From assembly GCF_000974985.2 (NCBI RefSeq), contig NZ_LAVA02000046.1, positions 62,001-126,000 on the forward strand: DNA of 64,000 nucleotides, written 5' to 3'. Positions 9,594 through 17,891 of the stretch are shown here, in pieces (the stretch's first letter is position 1; every line of letters starts with the position of its first letter). The stretch comes from Streptomyces mangrovisoli. GTDB lineage: Bacteria; Actinomycetota; Actinomycetes; Streptomycetales; Streptomycetaceae. Made by a program: the position numbers and the translations under genes. The notes beneath the pieces were generated by a model. It saw only the letters and a program-made list of their open reading frames with translations. It ran no database searches and had not been told where the DNA came from.

Positions 9594-12491
9594 CTAGGTG
9601 TTGGTCAAAGTGAGCAGCAGGGTGGGTGGATTCGTCGTGTTCTCGCGGGAGTTGAGGATCACGGCGAGGCCCGCGGTCTGCTCGGCCAGGGCCAGCGACA
9701 CCCGGCCGCCCATGGCCGGGGCGACCTGAGCGGTCACGTCGAAGAGGAGCGAGCTCTTGGTCGTCGTGGCCGTGGCGGAGGACAGGATGCCGCCCAGCGC
9801 GGGCTTCGTGTTCCAGGTCAGGGCGGACTCCGTCCAGGTCGTGTCGGTGACGCCGTAGGCAGCGACAGGCGTGGTGTCGCCGCCGCTGTCCGAGACGTAT
9901 CCGTAGGCCGAGAGGGTGGCGGCGCTCGCCGTGCCGAAGACCGGCGAGGTGTCGAAGGTCAGGTACGACTGCCGGGTGTAGCCGCTCCCGGTCGCGTTCT
10001 TGACGACCAGGGTGGTGCCACTGCCGTAGCCGGTCGCCGCATAGGAGCCGTCCCGGACGTATGCGTCCGCGACCGGGGTCAGCGTGGCCGAGGTGATGGT
10101 GAAGGTGGCGGCGCGGCTGGCGCCGGCCGCGCCGGACAGGTCGACGAGCAGGGTCAGGTTCGGTGTCGAGCCGGTGACGGTGACCGTGTCGTCGGCGCTC
10201 ACCAGGGTTCCGCCCAGCACGAGTTGGACGGTGACGGTGGAGGCCGTACGGGAGGGGTCCGAGACCGCGATCGTGAGCCGGCCGTCGGTCTGCCGGGTGA
10301 TGACGGAGCAGGGTGCCGAGACGGTGATGCCACCGGCGGACCCCGCGGCGAAGAAGTTCGCCGCGATCACACCGCTCGCGCTGTCCCGGACCGCCTGGAC
10401 CGAGGCGGTGTTGGACAGCACGGTCGTGGTGGGTGCGGCGGCGCGGGCCGCCGTCTCCGCCTGACCGAGGCCGGGGAGCAGGATGTAGGCGTACGAGGCC
10501 GACGAGGGTGCGGTGCCGTGCGACAGGCACAGGGAGACGTACTGCCGGGTGAGTGTGTCGGTGGTACTGGACAGGGTGTTGATGTCGCTCCACGCGCCGG
10601 TGCGGGTCGTACGGGCCGCCTGCACGGTGGCTCCGCCCGGAAACAGGTAGCCGCCGACGTCCTCCAGATGGGCCCAGGAGGTCACGTCGAGCGTGCTCGC
10701 CCAGCCGGCGGTGGCCGGCTGGGCGGTGCCGTCCACGGTGAGAGTGTTGCCGCCGTCCTCGTGGAGGTTGCGGTTCTCCACGGTGGTGACGACCTCCGCC
10801 GCGCTTCCCCCGCTGATGCCGGCGCCGAGGCAGACGACGGAGTCGGCCAGGAAGAACCAGGACTTCTTGGCGGTCAGCGTGGAGCCGTACTGCCGGAAGT
10901 CCATGCCCATGCAGCCGTGTCCGTCGGACAGGCTCGCTCCGCCCACCCAGGTGGCGGCGGAGCGGGTACCGGTTCCGGCCGCGTCGGCGAGCGTGAGGGT
11001 GTCGACGGTGGTGCCGGGCAGCCGGTACGGGTCGATGGTGGGCCAGTAGGCGTCGGTGTAGTGGCCCGGGTCGGAGGCGAGGTAGAGGTAGCCCATGCCG
11101 TCGCCGGTGTGCCAGCCGTGCAGGTTCTCGCCGTTGCTCGACTCGTAGCGGGCGACGCGGGCCGAGGACAGGGCGAGGGCGTAGGCCCAGCCGTCGCCGC
11201 GGTGCACGGCGCGGTCCATGGCCGGGAACTGGATGTGCCCGGTGGCCTCCTCGGCCGGGACGATGGACGAGTCGTCGAGAACGGGCTCGGCCAGGGCGAT
11301 CCCGGCGATCGTCGCGGTGCTCGCGAAGGGCGCGTACGCCTCGCCGCGGCTGATCCAGCCCTTCGCCAGGCTTCTGAACTGGCCGGCCTGGGTGGTGGGG
11401 GCGGACTCGGCGGCGCGCAGCACCGACTGGATGACGAGATTGCCGTCGTAGAAGTCGGTTTCGGCGACACGGCTGATCGCTCGGCCGCGTACGGCGTCCA
11501 TGCACAGGCCGTTCCACATCCACGGCCGGAAGGCACTGTCGACGGATGTGTGCACGTTGGCGGCCGACGCGTCGGTGATCTCCCACTGCGAACCGTCGAG
11601 GAGTTGGAAGAGGGCGGCGAGGCCGCGCAGCAGGACCATGCCGTAGGTGCCGGTGTAGGGGATGTAGGTGTGCTGGACGAACGAGCCGTCGGCGTACAGG
11701 CCGTCGCCGGAGGTGACGTACGGGAAGACGTCGGAGAGGGCGGAGACGGCGGTGGCGAGGCGTTCGCCGGATGCGCCGAGGATGCCTCGCACGGCGACGA
11801 CCTGGCACAGGTCGACGCGGTTGGCGCCGGTGGACGTCGAGCGGGAGGTGCCGTACTTGTTGAGGGTCGGGTCGGGGACGAAGTGGTCGACCGCGGCGAG
11901 GTAGTCGGCGAGTTGGGCCGACGACAGCAGGGGGTACACCAGGACGGCCGTGTTCGTCAGGGCGACGGGTGAACCGACCTCCCACTCCCACCAGTTGCCG
12001 GACTCGGCGGTGTCGGCGTTGTACACCTGCGTGTGCAGGAAGTCGAGGCCGGAGACGATCGCCGCGCCGAGGGCGGCGTCGCCGTACAGGGTGCGCCCGC
12101 TGCCGTCGGTGGCGCGGGTACCGGCTGTGGCGTACGCCGTGGCCATGGTGGCCAGCTGCTTGAAGCTGGTCGTCATGTCGGCGGGGGTGGTGAGGGTCAG
12201 TCCCGGCCACAGGGAAGGGGCCGAGGCGTCGGCGGACAGGGAGTTCCACAGGTCGGTGGCGGTGGTGGAGAGGCCGGTCAGGGCGGTGGCGTAGGTGTCG
12301 TCGGAGGGGTCGATCGGGCCGCCGGTGAGGATGTCCGACCAGCCGGAACGCAGGGTGGCGTAGGCGTCGTCGGCACGGGCGGGCACGGCGCCCGGGCCGA
12401 GTTGGACGGCGCCCGTCAGACCGCTCAGAACGATCCCGGCCGCGGTCAGGAAGCTGCGGCGGCCGAGATGCGGGACTCGGGTGTCGTGCAC
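9594..12491 (-). CDS. Secreted family 8 polysaccharide lyase (hyaluronate/chondroitin/xanthan lyase type) with C-terminal DNRLRE domain
   Basis: 965 residues. A twin-arginine signal (GRRSFLTAAG, cleaved near ARADD) sends it out folded. The PL8 alpha/alpha toroid carries the conserved NWWEWEVGSP (Asn166), a His-Tyr pair (FVQHTYIPYTGTYG; His274, Tyr283) and an Arg (DAVRGR, about 335-337), the residues that remove the C5 proton and break the uronic-acid link by beta-elimination. Beta-sandwich domains follow. The last 160 residues are a DNRLRE/CBM96-like module (ADAYVRDGSYAATGYG) typical of secreted Streptomyces enzymes. The GTG start follows GGAGG. It is the last gene of the sugar-uptake operon, which fits release of unsaturated oligosaccharides for the ABC transporter. 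Specificity (hyaluronan, chondroitin or xanthan) cannot be read from sequence alone; the aldolase and sulfatase nearby favour a sulfated galactosaminoglycan. Confidence 0.9.
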   Translation of the reverse strand: MHDTRVPHLGRRSFLTAAGIVLSGLTGAVQLGPGAVPARADDAYATLRSGWSDILTGGPIDPSDDTYATALTGLSTTATDLWNSLSADASAPSLWPGLTLTTPADMTTSFKQLATMATAYATAGTRATDGSGRTLYGDAALGAAIVSGLDFLHTQVYNADTAESGNWWEWEVGSPVALTNTAVLVYPLLSSAQLADYLAAVDHFVPDPTLNKYGTSRSTSTGANRVDLCQVVAVRGILGASGERLATAVSALSDVFPYVTSGDGLYADGSFVQHTYIPYTGTYGMVLLRGLAALFQLLDGSQWEITDASAANVHTSVDSAFRPWMWNGLCMDAVRGRAISRVAETDFYDGNLVIQSVLRAAESAPTTQAGQFRSLAKGWISRGEAYAPFASTATIAGIALAEPVLDDSSIVPAEEATGHIQFPAMDRAVHRGDGWAYALALSSARVARYESSNGENLHGWHTGDGMGYLYLASDPGHYTDAYWPTIDPYRLPGTTVDTLTLADAAGTGTRSAATWVGGASLSDGHGCMGMDFRQYGSTLTAKKSWFFLADSVVCLGAGISGGSAAEVVTTVENRNLHEDGGNTLTVDGTAQPATAGWASTLDVTSWAHLEDVGGYLFPGGATVQAARTTRTGAWSDINTLSSTTDTLTRQYVSLCLSHGTAPSSASYAYILLPGLGQAETAARAAAPTTTVLSNTASVQAVRDSASGVIAANFFAAGSAGGITVSAPCSVITRQTDGRLTIAVSDPSRTASTVTVQLVLGGTLVSADDTVTVTGSTPNLTLLVDLSGAAGASRAATFTITSATLTPVADAYVRDGSYAATGYGSGTTLVVKNATGSGYTRQSYLTFDTSPVFGTASAATLSAYGYVSDSGGDTTPVAAYGVTDTTWTESALTWNTKPALGGILSSATATTTKSSLLFDVTAQVAPAMGGRVSLALAEQTAGLAVILNSRENTTNPPTLLLTLTNT

Positions 12492-12554
12492 GGTGTTCCT
12501 CCGGTGTGAGACGGGTTTCCAGGGACGTTCCGGGGCACTGAGCGCTGGCTGGAC

Positions 12555-12578
12555 GAAGGAAGGAAGGAAGGAAGGAAG
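12555..12578. repeat. Six GAAG tetranucleotide units between operon genes
   Basis: The plus strand reads GAAG six times in a row, in the 97-bp gap between the aldolase and lyase genes. On the coding strand it is a pyrimidine run (CTTC)n. Such a run may vary in length by slippage. Confidence 0.9.
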
Positions 12579-12588
12579 GGCGGTCGCG

Positions 12589-13443
12589 TCAGCGCCGGGC
12601 CGACACCGGGGTCTCGCCCAGGAGCCGGAGCAGTCGGGCCGTCTCGGCGGTGACGGCCGTCCGTCCCGCCCCCAGGTAGCGGCGCGGGTCCACGGAGGGC
12701 GCGCCTGTCTCCAGTTCGGCCCGTACGGCCCGGGTGAAGAGCGCGTTGAGGTGGGTGGAAATGTTGATCTTCGTCATTCCGCAGGCCACCGCCTCGGCGA
12801 GATCGGCGTCACCGACGCCGGAGGAACCGTGCAGGACCAGGGGCACGGGCACGGTGGCGCACAGCTCACGGATGAGCACGAAGTCGAGGACCACATCGCG
12901 GGTGAGCATCGCGTGGGACGTGCCGACGGCGACCGCGAGGGCGTCGACCCCGGTCGCGGCGACGAACGCCGCCGCCTCGGCCGGGTCGGTGCGCGCGCCG
13001 GGCGCGTGTACGCCGTCCTTGCCGCCGATCTCCCCGAGTTCGGCCTCCACCCACACCCCGTGCCGGTGACAGCGTTCCACGAGCGCGGCGGTTGCGGCGA
13101 CGTTCTCCGCGTAGGGCAGCGCCGAGGCGTCGTACATCACGGACGGCACCCCCATCGCGACGGCCTCCTCGACCAGGGCGGGCGAGGTCGCATGGTCCAG
13201 ATGCACGGACACCTCGACCCCGGCGGCCTCGGCGGCGCTGAGGGCGGCGGTCGCCAGCGGGCGAAGAGCGCCGTGGTAGCGGACGGTGTTCTCGCTGATC
13301 TGCAGGACGACGGGGGTCTCGGCCCGTTCCGCGGCGGTGACGATCGCGGTGATGTGGTCGAGGTCGACGACGTTGAAGGCGCCGAGGCCGCGGCGTTCGG
13401 CGGCGGCCGTGTCGGCGAGCGGGCCGGTTCCCACGAGGGGCAT
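12589..13443 (-). CDS. Class II ketose-bisphosphate aldolase (tagatose/fructose-bisphosphate type)
   Basis: 284 residues, the usual length of GatY/KbaY-type aldolases. Visible zinc and substrate motifs are SVHLDHA, VEAELGEIGG, VGTSHAM and VLHGSSG, followed by the phosphate-binding NISTHLN region. The enzyme splits tagatose- or fructose-1,6-bisphosphate into glyceraldehyde-3-phosphate and dihydroxyacetone phosphate in the cytoplasm. Its place between a PfkB-kinase relic and the lyase, with SIS and ROK genes upstream, suggests the galactosamine/tagatose branch, but fructose-bisphosphate cannot be excluded. AAGGAG precedes the ATG. Confidence 0.9.
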   Translation of the reverse strand: MPLVGTGPLADTAAAERRGLGAFNVVDLDHITAIVTAAERAETPVVLQISENTVRYHGALRPLATAALSAAEAAGVEVSVHLDHATSPALVEEAVAMGVPSVMYDASALPYAENVAATAALVERCHRHGVWVEAELGEIGGKDGVHAPGARTDPAEAAAFVAATGVDALAVAVGTSHAMLTRDVVLDFVLIRELCATVPVPLVLHGSSGVGDADLAEAVACGMTKINISTHLNALFTRAVRAELETGAPSVDPRRYLGAGRTAVTAETARLLRLLGETPVSARR

Positions 13444-13521
13444 GGGCGGGTTCTCCTTCTGCGGCGGGGCGGGCCGTGGCAGGCACGGCCGGCCGATCGG
13501 TGTGTGGGCTCGGGTGAGGGC

Positions 13522-13577
13522 GTCGTGGTGCGGGTGTCGTGGTGCGGGTGTCGTCGCCCGGATGTCGTGGTGCGGGT
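13522..13577. repeat. 14-bp tandem repeat, four units
   Basis: The unit GTCGTGGTGCGGGT occurs at 13522-13535, 13536-13549 and 13564-13577, with a diverged unit at 13550-13563. It fills much of the gap upstream of the aldolase start. Confidence 0.85.
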
Positions 13578-13595
13578 TCGGTGTTTGCCGGGCAG

Positions 13596-13937
13596 CTACG
13601 GGCCGGGCCGGACTCCTCGCCGGTCGGGCGTGATGGTCCGTCCCGGCAGCGGGTCCGGGTGGGGGCAGTCGTCGAAGTCACCGGCCGGCGGGGCCTTCAC
13701 CGCTGCCGCCGGCAGGGCCACGGCCCGGCGAATCCGCTCCGGCCACGGTGTGTTCGCCGCCGGGCCGACGCCCGGCGCCGCGACCGCCGCGTCCCCTGCT
13801 CCCGTCGGGACGTTGGTCCCTTTGCCGCCCGCCCCGCCTTGGACGGCGGCGAGGCGGTGGCGGCTGCCGCCGCTGCGGAAGGGGGCCACCGTGTAGGTCA
13901 CATCGCTCGACGCGCTGCGTGTGACAGTGGTGATCAC
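13596..13937 (-). pseudogene. PfkB-family sugar-phosphate kinase with a large in-frame internal deletion
   Basis: The frame is open for 113 codons, against about 310 in the 1-phosphofructokinase/tagatose-6-phosphate kinase family. The first 44 residues are a normal N-terminus (DVTYTVAPFRSGGSRHRLAA, then GGAGGKGTNV). The next residues jump directly to the C-terminal signature PTGAGDAAVAAPGVG followed by PWPERIRRAVALPAAAV. About 200 residues, including most of the substrate site and the central ATP fold, are missing. The junction lies at about 13809, inside the codons for NV|PT. It overlaps the upstream ROK stop by GTGA, so operon reading is kept although the kinase must be dead. In an intact operon it would phosphorylate tagatose-6-phosphate just before the aldolase step. 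Confidence 0.88.
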
Positions 13938-15064
13938 AGTCCGGCCTCCACGGATGTGCCACGGCCGGTCCGGCCGTCGGCCCGCTCGCTGTCGGCGCGT
14001 TCGCCTTCGACCGGCTCGCCGTCAGCCCGTTCACCATCAGCCCGTTCGCCGACGGCCCGTTCACCGTCAGCCCATTCGCCGACGGACCGTCCGCCGTCGG
14101 ACCGTCCGCCGTCCCGCGTCAGGTCGAGCGCGAGGAGCGCCGCGCCGCGGCAGCCGGCCTGGGCTCCGAGTTCCGCGGTCACGAGTTCGGGAGGCCGGTG
14201 GAAGGCGAGGCGGGCCGCGAGCGCGGAGCGCAGCGGATCCATGAGAGCGGTCCCGGCACGGGCCAGTCCCCCGCCGATCACGATCGTTCCCGGGTCGCAG
14301 TGCACCGTGTAGGCGGCGAGGCCGTCGGCCAGCGAGGCCACGGCGCTGTCCCAGATCGCTCGCGCCGCCGGTTCGCCGGTGCCCGCCCGCGCGCAGACCT
14401 CCTCGGCCGTGACGGTGTTCCGTTCCGCCGAGGTGTCCACGCCCGTCGCCCGGGCGTACCGGCGGGCGACGGCGGACGCCGAGGCCAGGGTTTCGAGGCA
14501 GCCGCGCCGCCCGCAGCCGCAGCGCGGGCCGCCGCGCCGGACCGTCAGATGGCCGAGTTCGCCGGCGCTTTCGCGGCTGCCGTCCAGTACGTGGCCGTCG
14601 CGCAGATGCGCGGCGGCTATCCCGGTGCCGAGGGCGACGAAGAGAAACTCCCGCCGGCCCCGGGCCGCACCCAGCCGTCCCTCGGCCAGCGCGCCGGCCC
14701 GCACGTCGTGGCCGAGGGCGACGGGAAGGCCGAGCCGCCGGGTGAGGAGGGTGCGCAGCGGCAGATCGCGCCAGCCGAGGTTGGCCGAGTAGCGGGCCAC
14801 CCCGCGTGCGGTGTCGACGAGGCCGGGTACGGCCACGCCGACGGCGAGCGGATCGCGGCCGGTGCGGGCCCGGCTCTCGGCGGCGAGGGCGGCGGCCGTG
14901 TCGGCGACGGTGTCGACGACGGCCTGCGCTCCCCGCTCCCGGCGGGTCGCCCTGCGTTCGGTACGGGTCACGGTGCCGTCGCTCGCCACCAGCGCGGCCT
15001 TGATGTCGGTGCCGCCGAGGTCGACGGCGACCACGTGGCCGGGGACAGGGCCGCTGCCGCTCAT
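13934..15064 (-). CDS. ROK-family sugar kinase
   Basis: 376 residues. The ATP motif is VAVDLGGTDIKAAL near the N-terminus. The ROK zinc signature is CGCGRRGCLETLAS, preceded by GELGHLTV with the zinc-binding His. The ADP-binding VIGGGLARAG lies near residue 270. There is no N-terminal HTH, so it is a kinase rather than a repressor. The likely substrate is an N-acetylhexosamine or other hexose released from imported oligosaccharides. After the folded domain ends near DLTRDG, a low-complexity tail of about 50 residues (repeats of ADGER/VGER) is encoded by a 15-bp DNA repeat; this is unusual for ROK proteins and probably came from repeat expansion. The start ATG follows GGAAGGAA. Confidence 0.9.
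   Translation of the reverse strand: MSGSGPVPGHVVAVDLGGTDIKAALVASDGTVTRTERRATRRERGAQAVVDTVADTAAALAAESRARTGRDPLAVGVAVPGLVDTARGVARYSANLGWRDLPLRTLLTRRLGLPVALGHDVRAGALAEGRLGAARGRREFLFVALGTGIAAAHLRDGHVLDGSRESAGELGHLTVRRGGPRCGCGRRGCLETLASASAVARRYARATGVDTSAERNTVTAEEVCARAGTGEPAARAIWDSAVASLADGLAAYTVHCDPGTIVIGGGLARAGTALMDPLRSALAARLAFHRPPELVTAELGAQAGCRGAALLALDLTRDGGRSDGGRSVGEWADGERAVGERADGERADGEPVEGERADSERADGRTGRGTSVEAGL
13978..14115. repeat. Degenerate 15-bp tandem repeat inside the ROK kinase 3' end
   Basis: Roughly nine imperfect 15-bp units (type GCCCGTTCGCCGTCA) encode the ADGER/VGER tail of the kinase. Copies differ by a few bases, so the array is not very recent. Confidence 0.8.
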
Positions 15065-15083
15065 GGAGTGCGGTTCCTTCCGG

Positions 15084-15962
15084 TCAGGCGAGCACGACGG
15101 AGCGGGTGAGGTTGCGGGGCCGGTCCGGGTCCAGTCCGGCGGCCTCGGCGCGGGCCACGGCCACGCGTTGGGCGAGGACGAGTTCGGCCAGCGGATCGCG
15201 CTGCGAGCCGGCCAGGAGCGCGCCCGTGCGGGCGATGTCCTCGGGCAGTCCCGCCGGTGCCGGGCCCAGGACCCACACGACCCGGCCGGGTGCGGCGATG
15301 CTGATGGGGCCGTGCCGGTACTCCATCGACGGGTAGCTCTCCGTCCAGGCGCCGGCCGCCTCCCGCATCTTCAGCGCGGCCTCGTCGGCCAGTCCGGCGG
15401 TCCAGCCGGTGCCGAGGAAGGTGAACTGCTGCGCCGCGGCCAGCCGTGGGTCGAGGGGCTCGGCCAGGGCCCGGCGGGCGTCCTCCGCGACGGGCGCGAG
15501 ATCCTCGCCCAGGTGGGCGCGGAGCAGGGCCAGGGCCGTGGTGGCGAACCGGGTCTGCACCACGGAGCGTTCGTCGGCGAAGGGCAGGCTCAGCGCGTGG
15601 TCGCCCGCACGTCCGGCCGGGGTGCCCGCGTCGGCGGTGATCACGGTGGTGGCGGCTGCCCCTTGTACGGCTGTGAGCAGGTCGATGACCTCGGTGGTGG
15701 TGCCCGAGCGGGTGAGGGCGACGATGCGGTCGTAGCGGCGCCCGGTGGGGAACTGCGAGGCGGCGAAGGCGTCGGTGCGGCCGTGACCGGCCGACTCGCG
15801 CAGCGCCGCGTAGGACCGGGCCATGAACCAGGAGGTTCCGCAGCCGACCACGGCGACCTCCTCGCCCGGTGACGGGAGCGCCGCGCCGGCGCTTTCGGCG
15901 ACCTCAGCCGCGCGCAGCCAGCACTCCGGCTGGGTGGTGATCTCTTCCTGGGTGAACGACAC
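15084..15962 (-). CDS. SIS-domain sugar isomerase/deaminase (AgaS/GlmS-isomerase-like)
   Basis: 292 residues with two SIS half-domains. The first contains VAVVGCGTSWFMARSY and ALTRSGTTTEVIDLL (phosphosugar-binding Ser/Thr loops); the second contains FLGTGWTAGLADEAALKMRE and the ESYPSMEYRHGP block typical of aminosugar-phosphate isomerases/deaminases. The start ITTQPECW resembles the entry of AgaS and GlmS-like proteins. The expected job is deamination or isomerisation of galactosamine- or glucosamine-6-phosphate. It has no glutaminase domain, so it is catabolic. The GTG start is at 15962. Confidence 0.88.
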   Translation of the reverse strand: MSFTQEEITTQPECWLRAAEVAESAGAALPSPGEEVAVVGCGTSWFMARSYAALRESAGHGRTDAFAASQFPTGRRYDRIVALTRSGTTTEVIDLLTAVQGAAATTVITADAGTPAGRAGDHALSLPFADERSVVQTRFATTALALLRAHLGEDLAPVAEDARRALAEPLDPRLAAAQQFTFLGTGWTAGLADEAALKMREAAGAWTESYPSMEYRHGPISIAAPGRVVWVLGPAPAGLPEDIARTGALLAGSQRDPLAELVLAQRVAVARAEAAGLDPDRPRNLTRSVVLA

Positions 15963-15975
15963 GGGCGTTCCTCTT

Positions 15976-16059
15976 CTTGTCTCGCGTGCGGCTTGATCTC
16001 GCGCGCAACTTGGTCTTGCGTGCGGCTAGGTCTTGCGGACGGCTAGGTCTTGCGGACGG
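15976..16059. repeat. 17-bp tandem repeat, about five units
   Basis: Units of type CTAGGTCTTGCGGACGG lie head to tail (clean copies 16026-16042 and 16043-16059, diverged copies before). They occupy nearly the whole gap between the TIM-barrel gene and the SIS gene. Confidence 0.85.
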
Positions 16060-16084
16060 CGGTGGTGGCGGTCCACGGGGGGAC

Positions 16085-16882
16085 TCACAGGGCGGCGTAC
16101 CGGAGCGCCTCGGACAGGGCGGGGGCCTCGGGGAACCACCGCTTCTCCCACTCCAGGCAGAGCCAGCCGCGGTAGCCCACGGCGGTGAGGGCGGCGGGCA
16201 GCGCGGTCAGGGGCACCGCGCCGGTCCCCGGGAGCCGCGGACGGAGGTCGCCGCGGGAGGCGACGTCCTTGATCTGGACGTGGTGCAGCCAGGGCGCCAG
16301 CGTGCCGGCGGACTCCTCGGGGCTCTCCCCCGCGCGCCAGGTGTGCAGCACGTCCCAGACCGCGCCCACGGCCGGGTGGCCGACGGCGTCGAGGACGCGG
16401 GCCACGTCCGTGGCGCGGGGGTGGGAGTCGTGGGTCTCAAGGAGCAGGCAGGTGCCGGCCTCGGCGGCCCGGTCCGCCGCCGCGCGCAGTCGGCGCGCCG
16501 CACGCTCGTCCGCCGCCGCCCCGGGCCGGGGCGCGCCGGGGAACACCCGCACGCCCAGGGCTCCGATGTCGGCGGCAAGGTGCAGCAGGGCGTCCAGCCG
16601 GGCCAGGCATTCGGCGTCCTCGATGGTGTCGTCCGCGACCCGTACGTAGGAGGCCAGCCACAGGGCGCGTACGCCGGCCGAGGCCAAGTGGGCCTTGACC
16701 GTGGCCCGTTCGGCGGGTGGGGAGTGCGGGGTGAGCAGTCCCTCGGGTGGTGCGCAGCGCAGTTCGACGCCGGTGCAGCCGTGGGTCCGGGCGAGCCGGG
16801 CGACTTCGTGGACGTCGGCTTCGGGGCAGCCGAGGGTGCTGAACGCGCGCTCCCAGCGCGGTGCGGCGGGCGGATCAGCCAA
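16085..16882 (-). CDS. TIM-barrel sugar phosphate isomerase/epimerase
   Basis: About 265 residues of the AP endonuclease 2-like xylose-isomerase fold. Metal-binding and barrel motifs are GVELRC, LLLETHDSH, VGAVWDVLHTW and VQIKDV, ending WLCLEWEKRW. Members isomerise or epimerise keto-sugars and inositols, often beside Gfo/Idh dehydrogenases as here. The start is taken as TTG at 16882, which overlaps the stop of the upstream gene and is followed directly by conserved sequence. The exact substrate is not visible. Confidence 0.85.
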   Translation of the reverse strand: MADPPAAPRWERAFSTLGCPEADVHEVARLARTHGCTGVELRCAPPEGLLTPHSPPAERATVKAHLASAGVRALWLASYVRVADDTIEDAECLARLDALLHLAADIGALGVRVFPGAPRPGAAADERAARRLRAAADRAAEAGTCLLLETHDSHPRATDVARVLDAVGHPAVGAVWDVLHTWRAGESPEESAGTLAPWLHHVQIKDVASRGDLRPRLPGTGAVPLTALPAALTAVGYRGWLCLEWEKRWFPEAPALSEALRYAAL

Positions 16883-17891
16883 CGGATGCCTCCGCTGTGA
16901 GCGGGACGACGACCCGCTCGCCGGTGGCGCAGGCGGCGTAGACGGATTCCACGGCCTCGATGACGCCTCGCCCGTAGGCGGCCGGGATCGCGGGCGGCGC
17001 TTCGCCGCGCACCGCGGAGGCGAACGCGGCCAGTTGGTCGCGGAAGGCGGTGGGCACGTCGTCGGCCGACTCGTCGGCCAGGACCACGGGGGCGGTGCCG
17101 TCGTCGGGGTGGAGCACCGCGCCGGTGCCGCGTGCGACACGGATCGTGCCCCGTTCGCCGATGACGGTGAGTTCGTCCCGGGCGGGCAGCCGGGTGCTGG
17201 TGACCGTGATGTGCCCGACGGTTCCGCCGTCCAGTTCGAGGCGGGCCAGTACGTCGGTCTCCACCGGCAGGTCTCCCCGGTGGACGGCTTTGGCCGCCAC
17301 CGCCAGCGGGCGCTGTCCGGTGAGCCACAGCAGCCGGTCCACGCAGTGGGTGCCGATGTTGATGAACACCCCGCCGCCGGAGAGGGCGGGGTCGAAGAAC
17401 CAGGCGGGCCGGCTGCCGGGGCCGTAGTCGGTGCTGCGCCAGTCGTGCACGGCCAGTACGGCGCCGACGGCGCCCGTGTCGAGGGCGGCCCGGGCGGCGG
17501 CCATGGGCGGCAGGAAGTGCTGGATGTGGCCCACGAAAAGGACGACGCCCGCGTCGGCGCAGGCCTTCTCCATGCGGGCGCAGTCCTCGGAGCGGGTGGC
17601 CATCGGCTTCTCGACCAGTACGTGCAGACCGGCCGCGGCGGCCGTGGTGACGATGTCGGTGTGCAGGGCGTGCGGGGTGTTGACCACGACGGCGTCCACC
17701 AGCCCGGAGGCGATGAGGTCGCGGTGGTCGGTGAAGACCGCCGCGTTGAGCGGCCCGGCGACGCGGCGCGCGGTCTCGGCGACGATGTCGCAGACGGCGC
17801 TCACCCGCACGCCGGGGGTGCCGGCGGCGGCGTCGGCGTGCAGCACGCCCACGGCGCCCGCGCCGATCAGGCCGAGCCTCATGTCGGTCAC
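16875..17891 (-). CDS. Gfo/Idh/MocA-family NAD(P)-dependent sugar dehydrogenase
   Basis: About 338 residues. The Rossmann motif LGLIGAGAVGVLHADA opens the protein, followed by VVNTPHALH and the family signature VLVEKPMA; the C-terminal alpha/beta domain has GGGVFINIGTHCVD with the catalytic His/Asp region. It oxidises or reduces a sugar or aminosugar using NAD(P). GTG at 17891 overlaps the stop of the regulator gene (GTGA); ATG at 17882 is the alternative start. Coupled with the TIM-barrel protein it probably handles an imported sugar or uronic acid derivative. Confidence 0.9.
   Translation of the reverse strand: MTDMRLGLIGAGAVGVLHADAAAGTPGVRVSAVCDIVAETARRVAGPLNAAVFTDHRDLIASGLVDAVVVNTPHALHTDIVTTAAAAGLHVLVEKPMATRSEDCARMEKACADAGVVLFVGHIQHFLPPMAAARAALDTGAVGAVLAVHDWRSTDYGPGSRPAWFFDPALSGGGVFINIGTHCVDRLLWLTGQRPLAVAAKAVHRGDLPVETDVLARLELDGGTVGHITVTSTRLPARDELTVIGERGTIRVARGTGAVLHPDDGTAPVVLADESADDVPTAFRDQLAAFASAVRGEAPPAIPAAYGRGVIEAVESVYAACATGERVVVPLTAEASVG

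Noticed and set aside
9345..11972. 875-codon open frame on the plus strand opposite the lyase
   Set aside because: Gly/Arg/Val shadow composition without conserved blocks; the minus strand has a clear PL8 protein in the same place.
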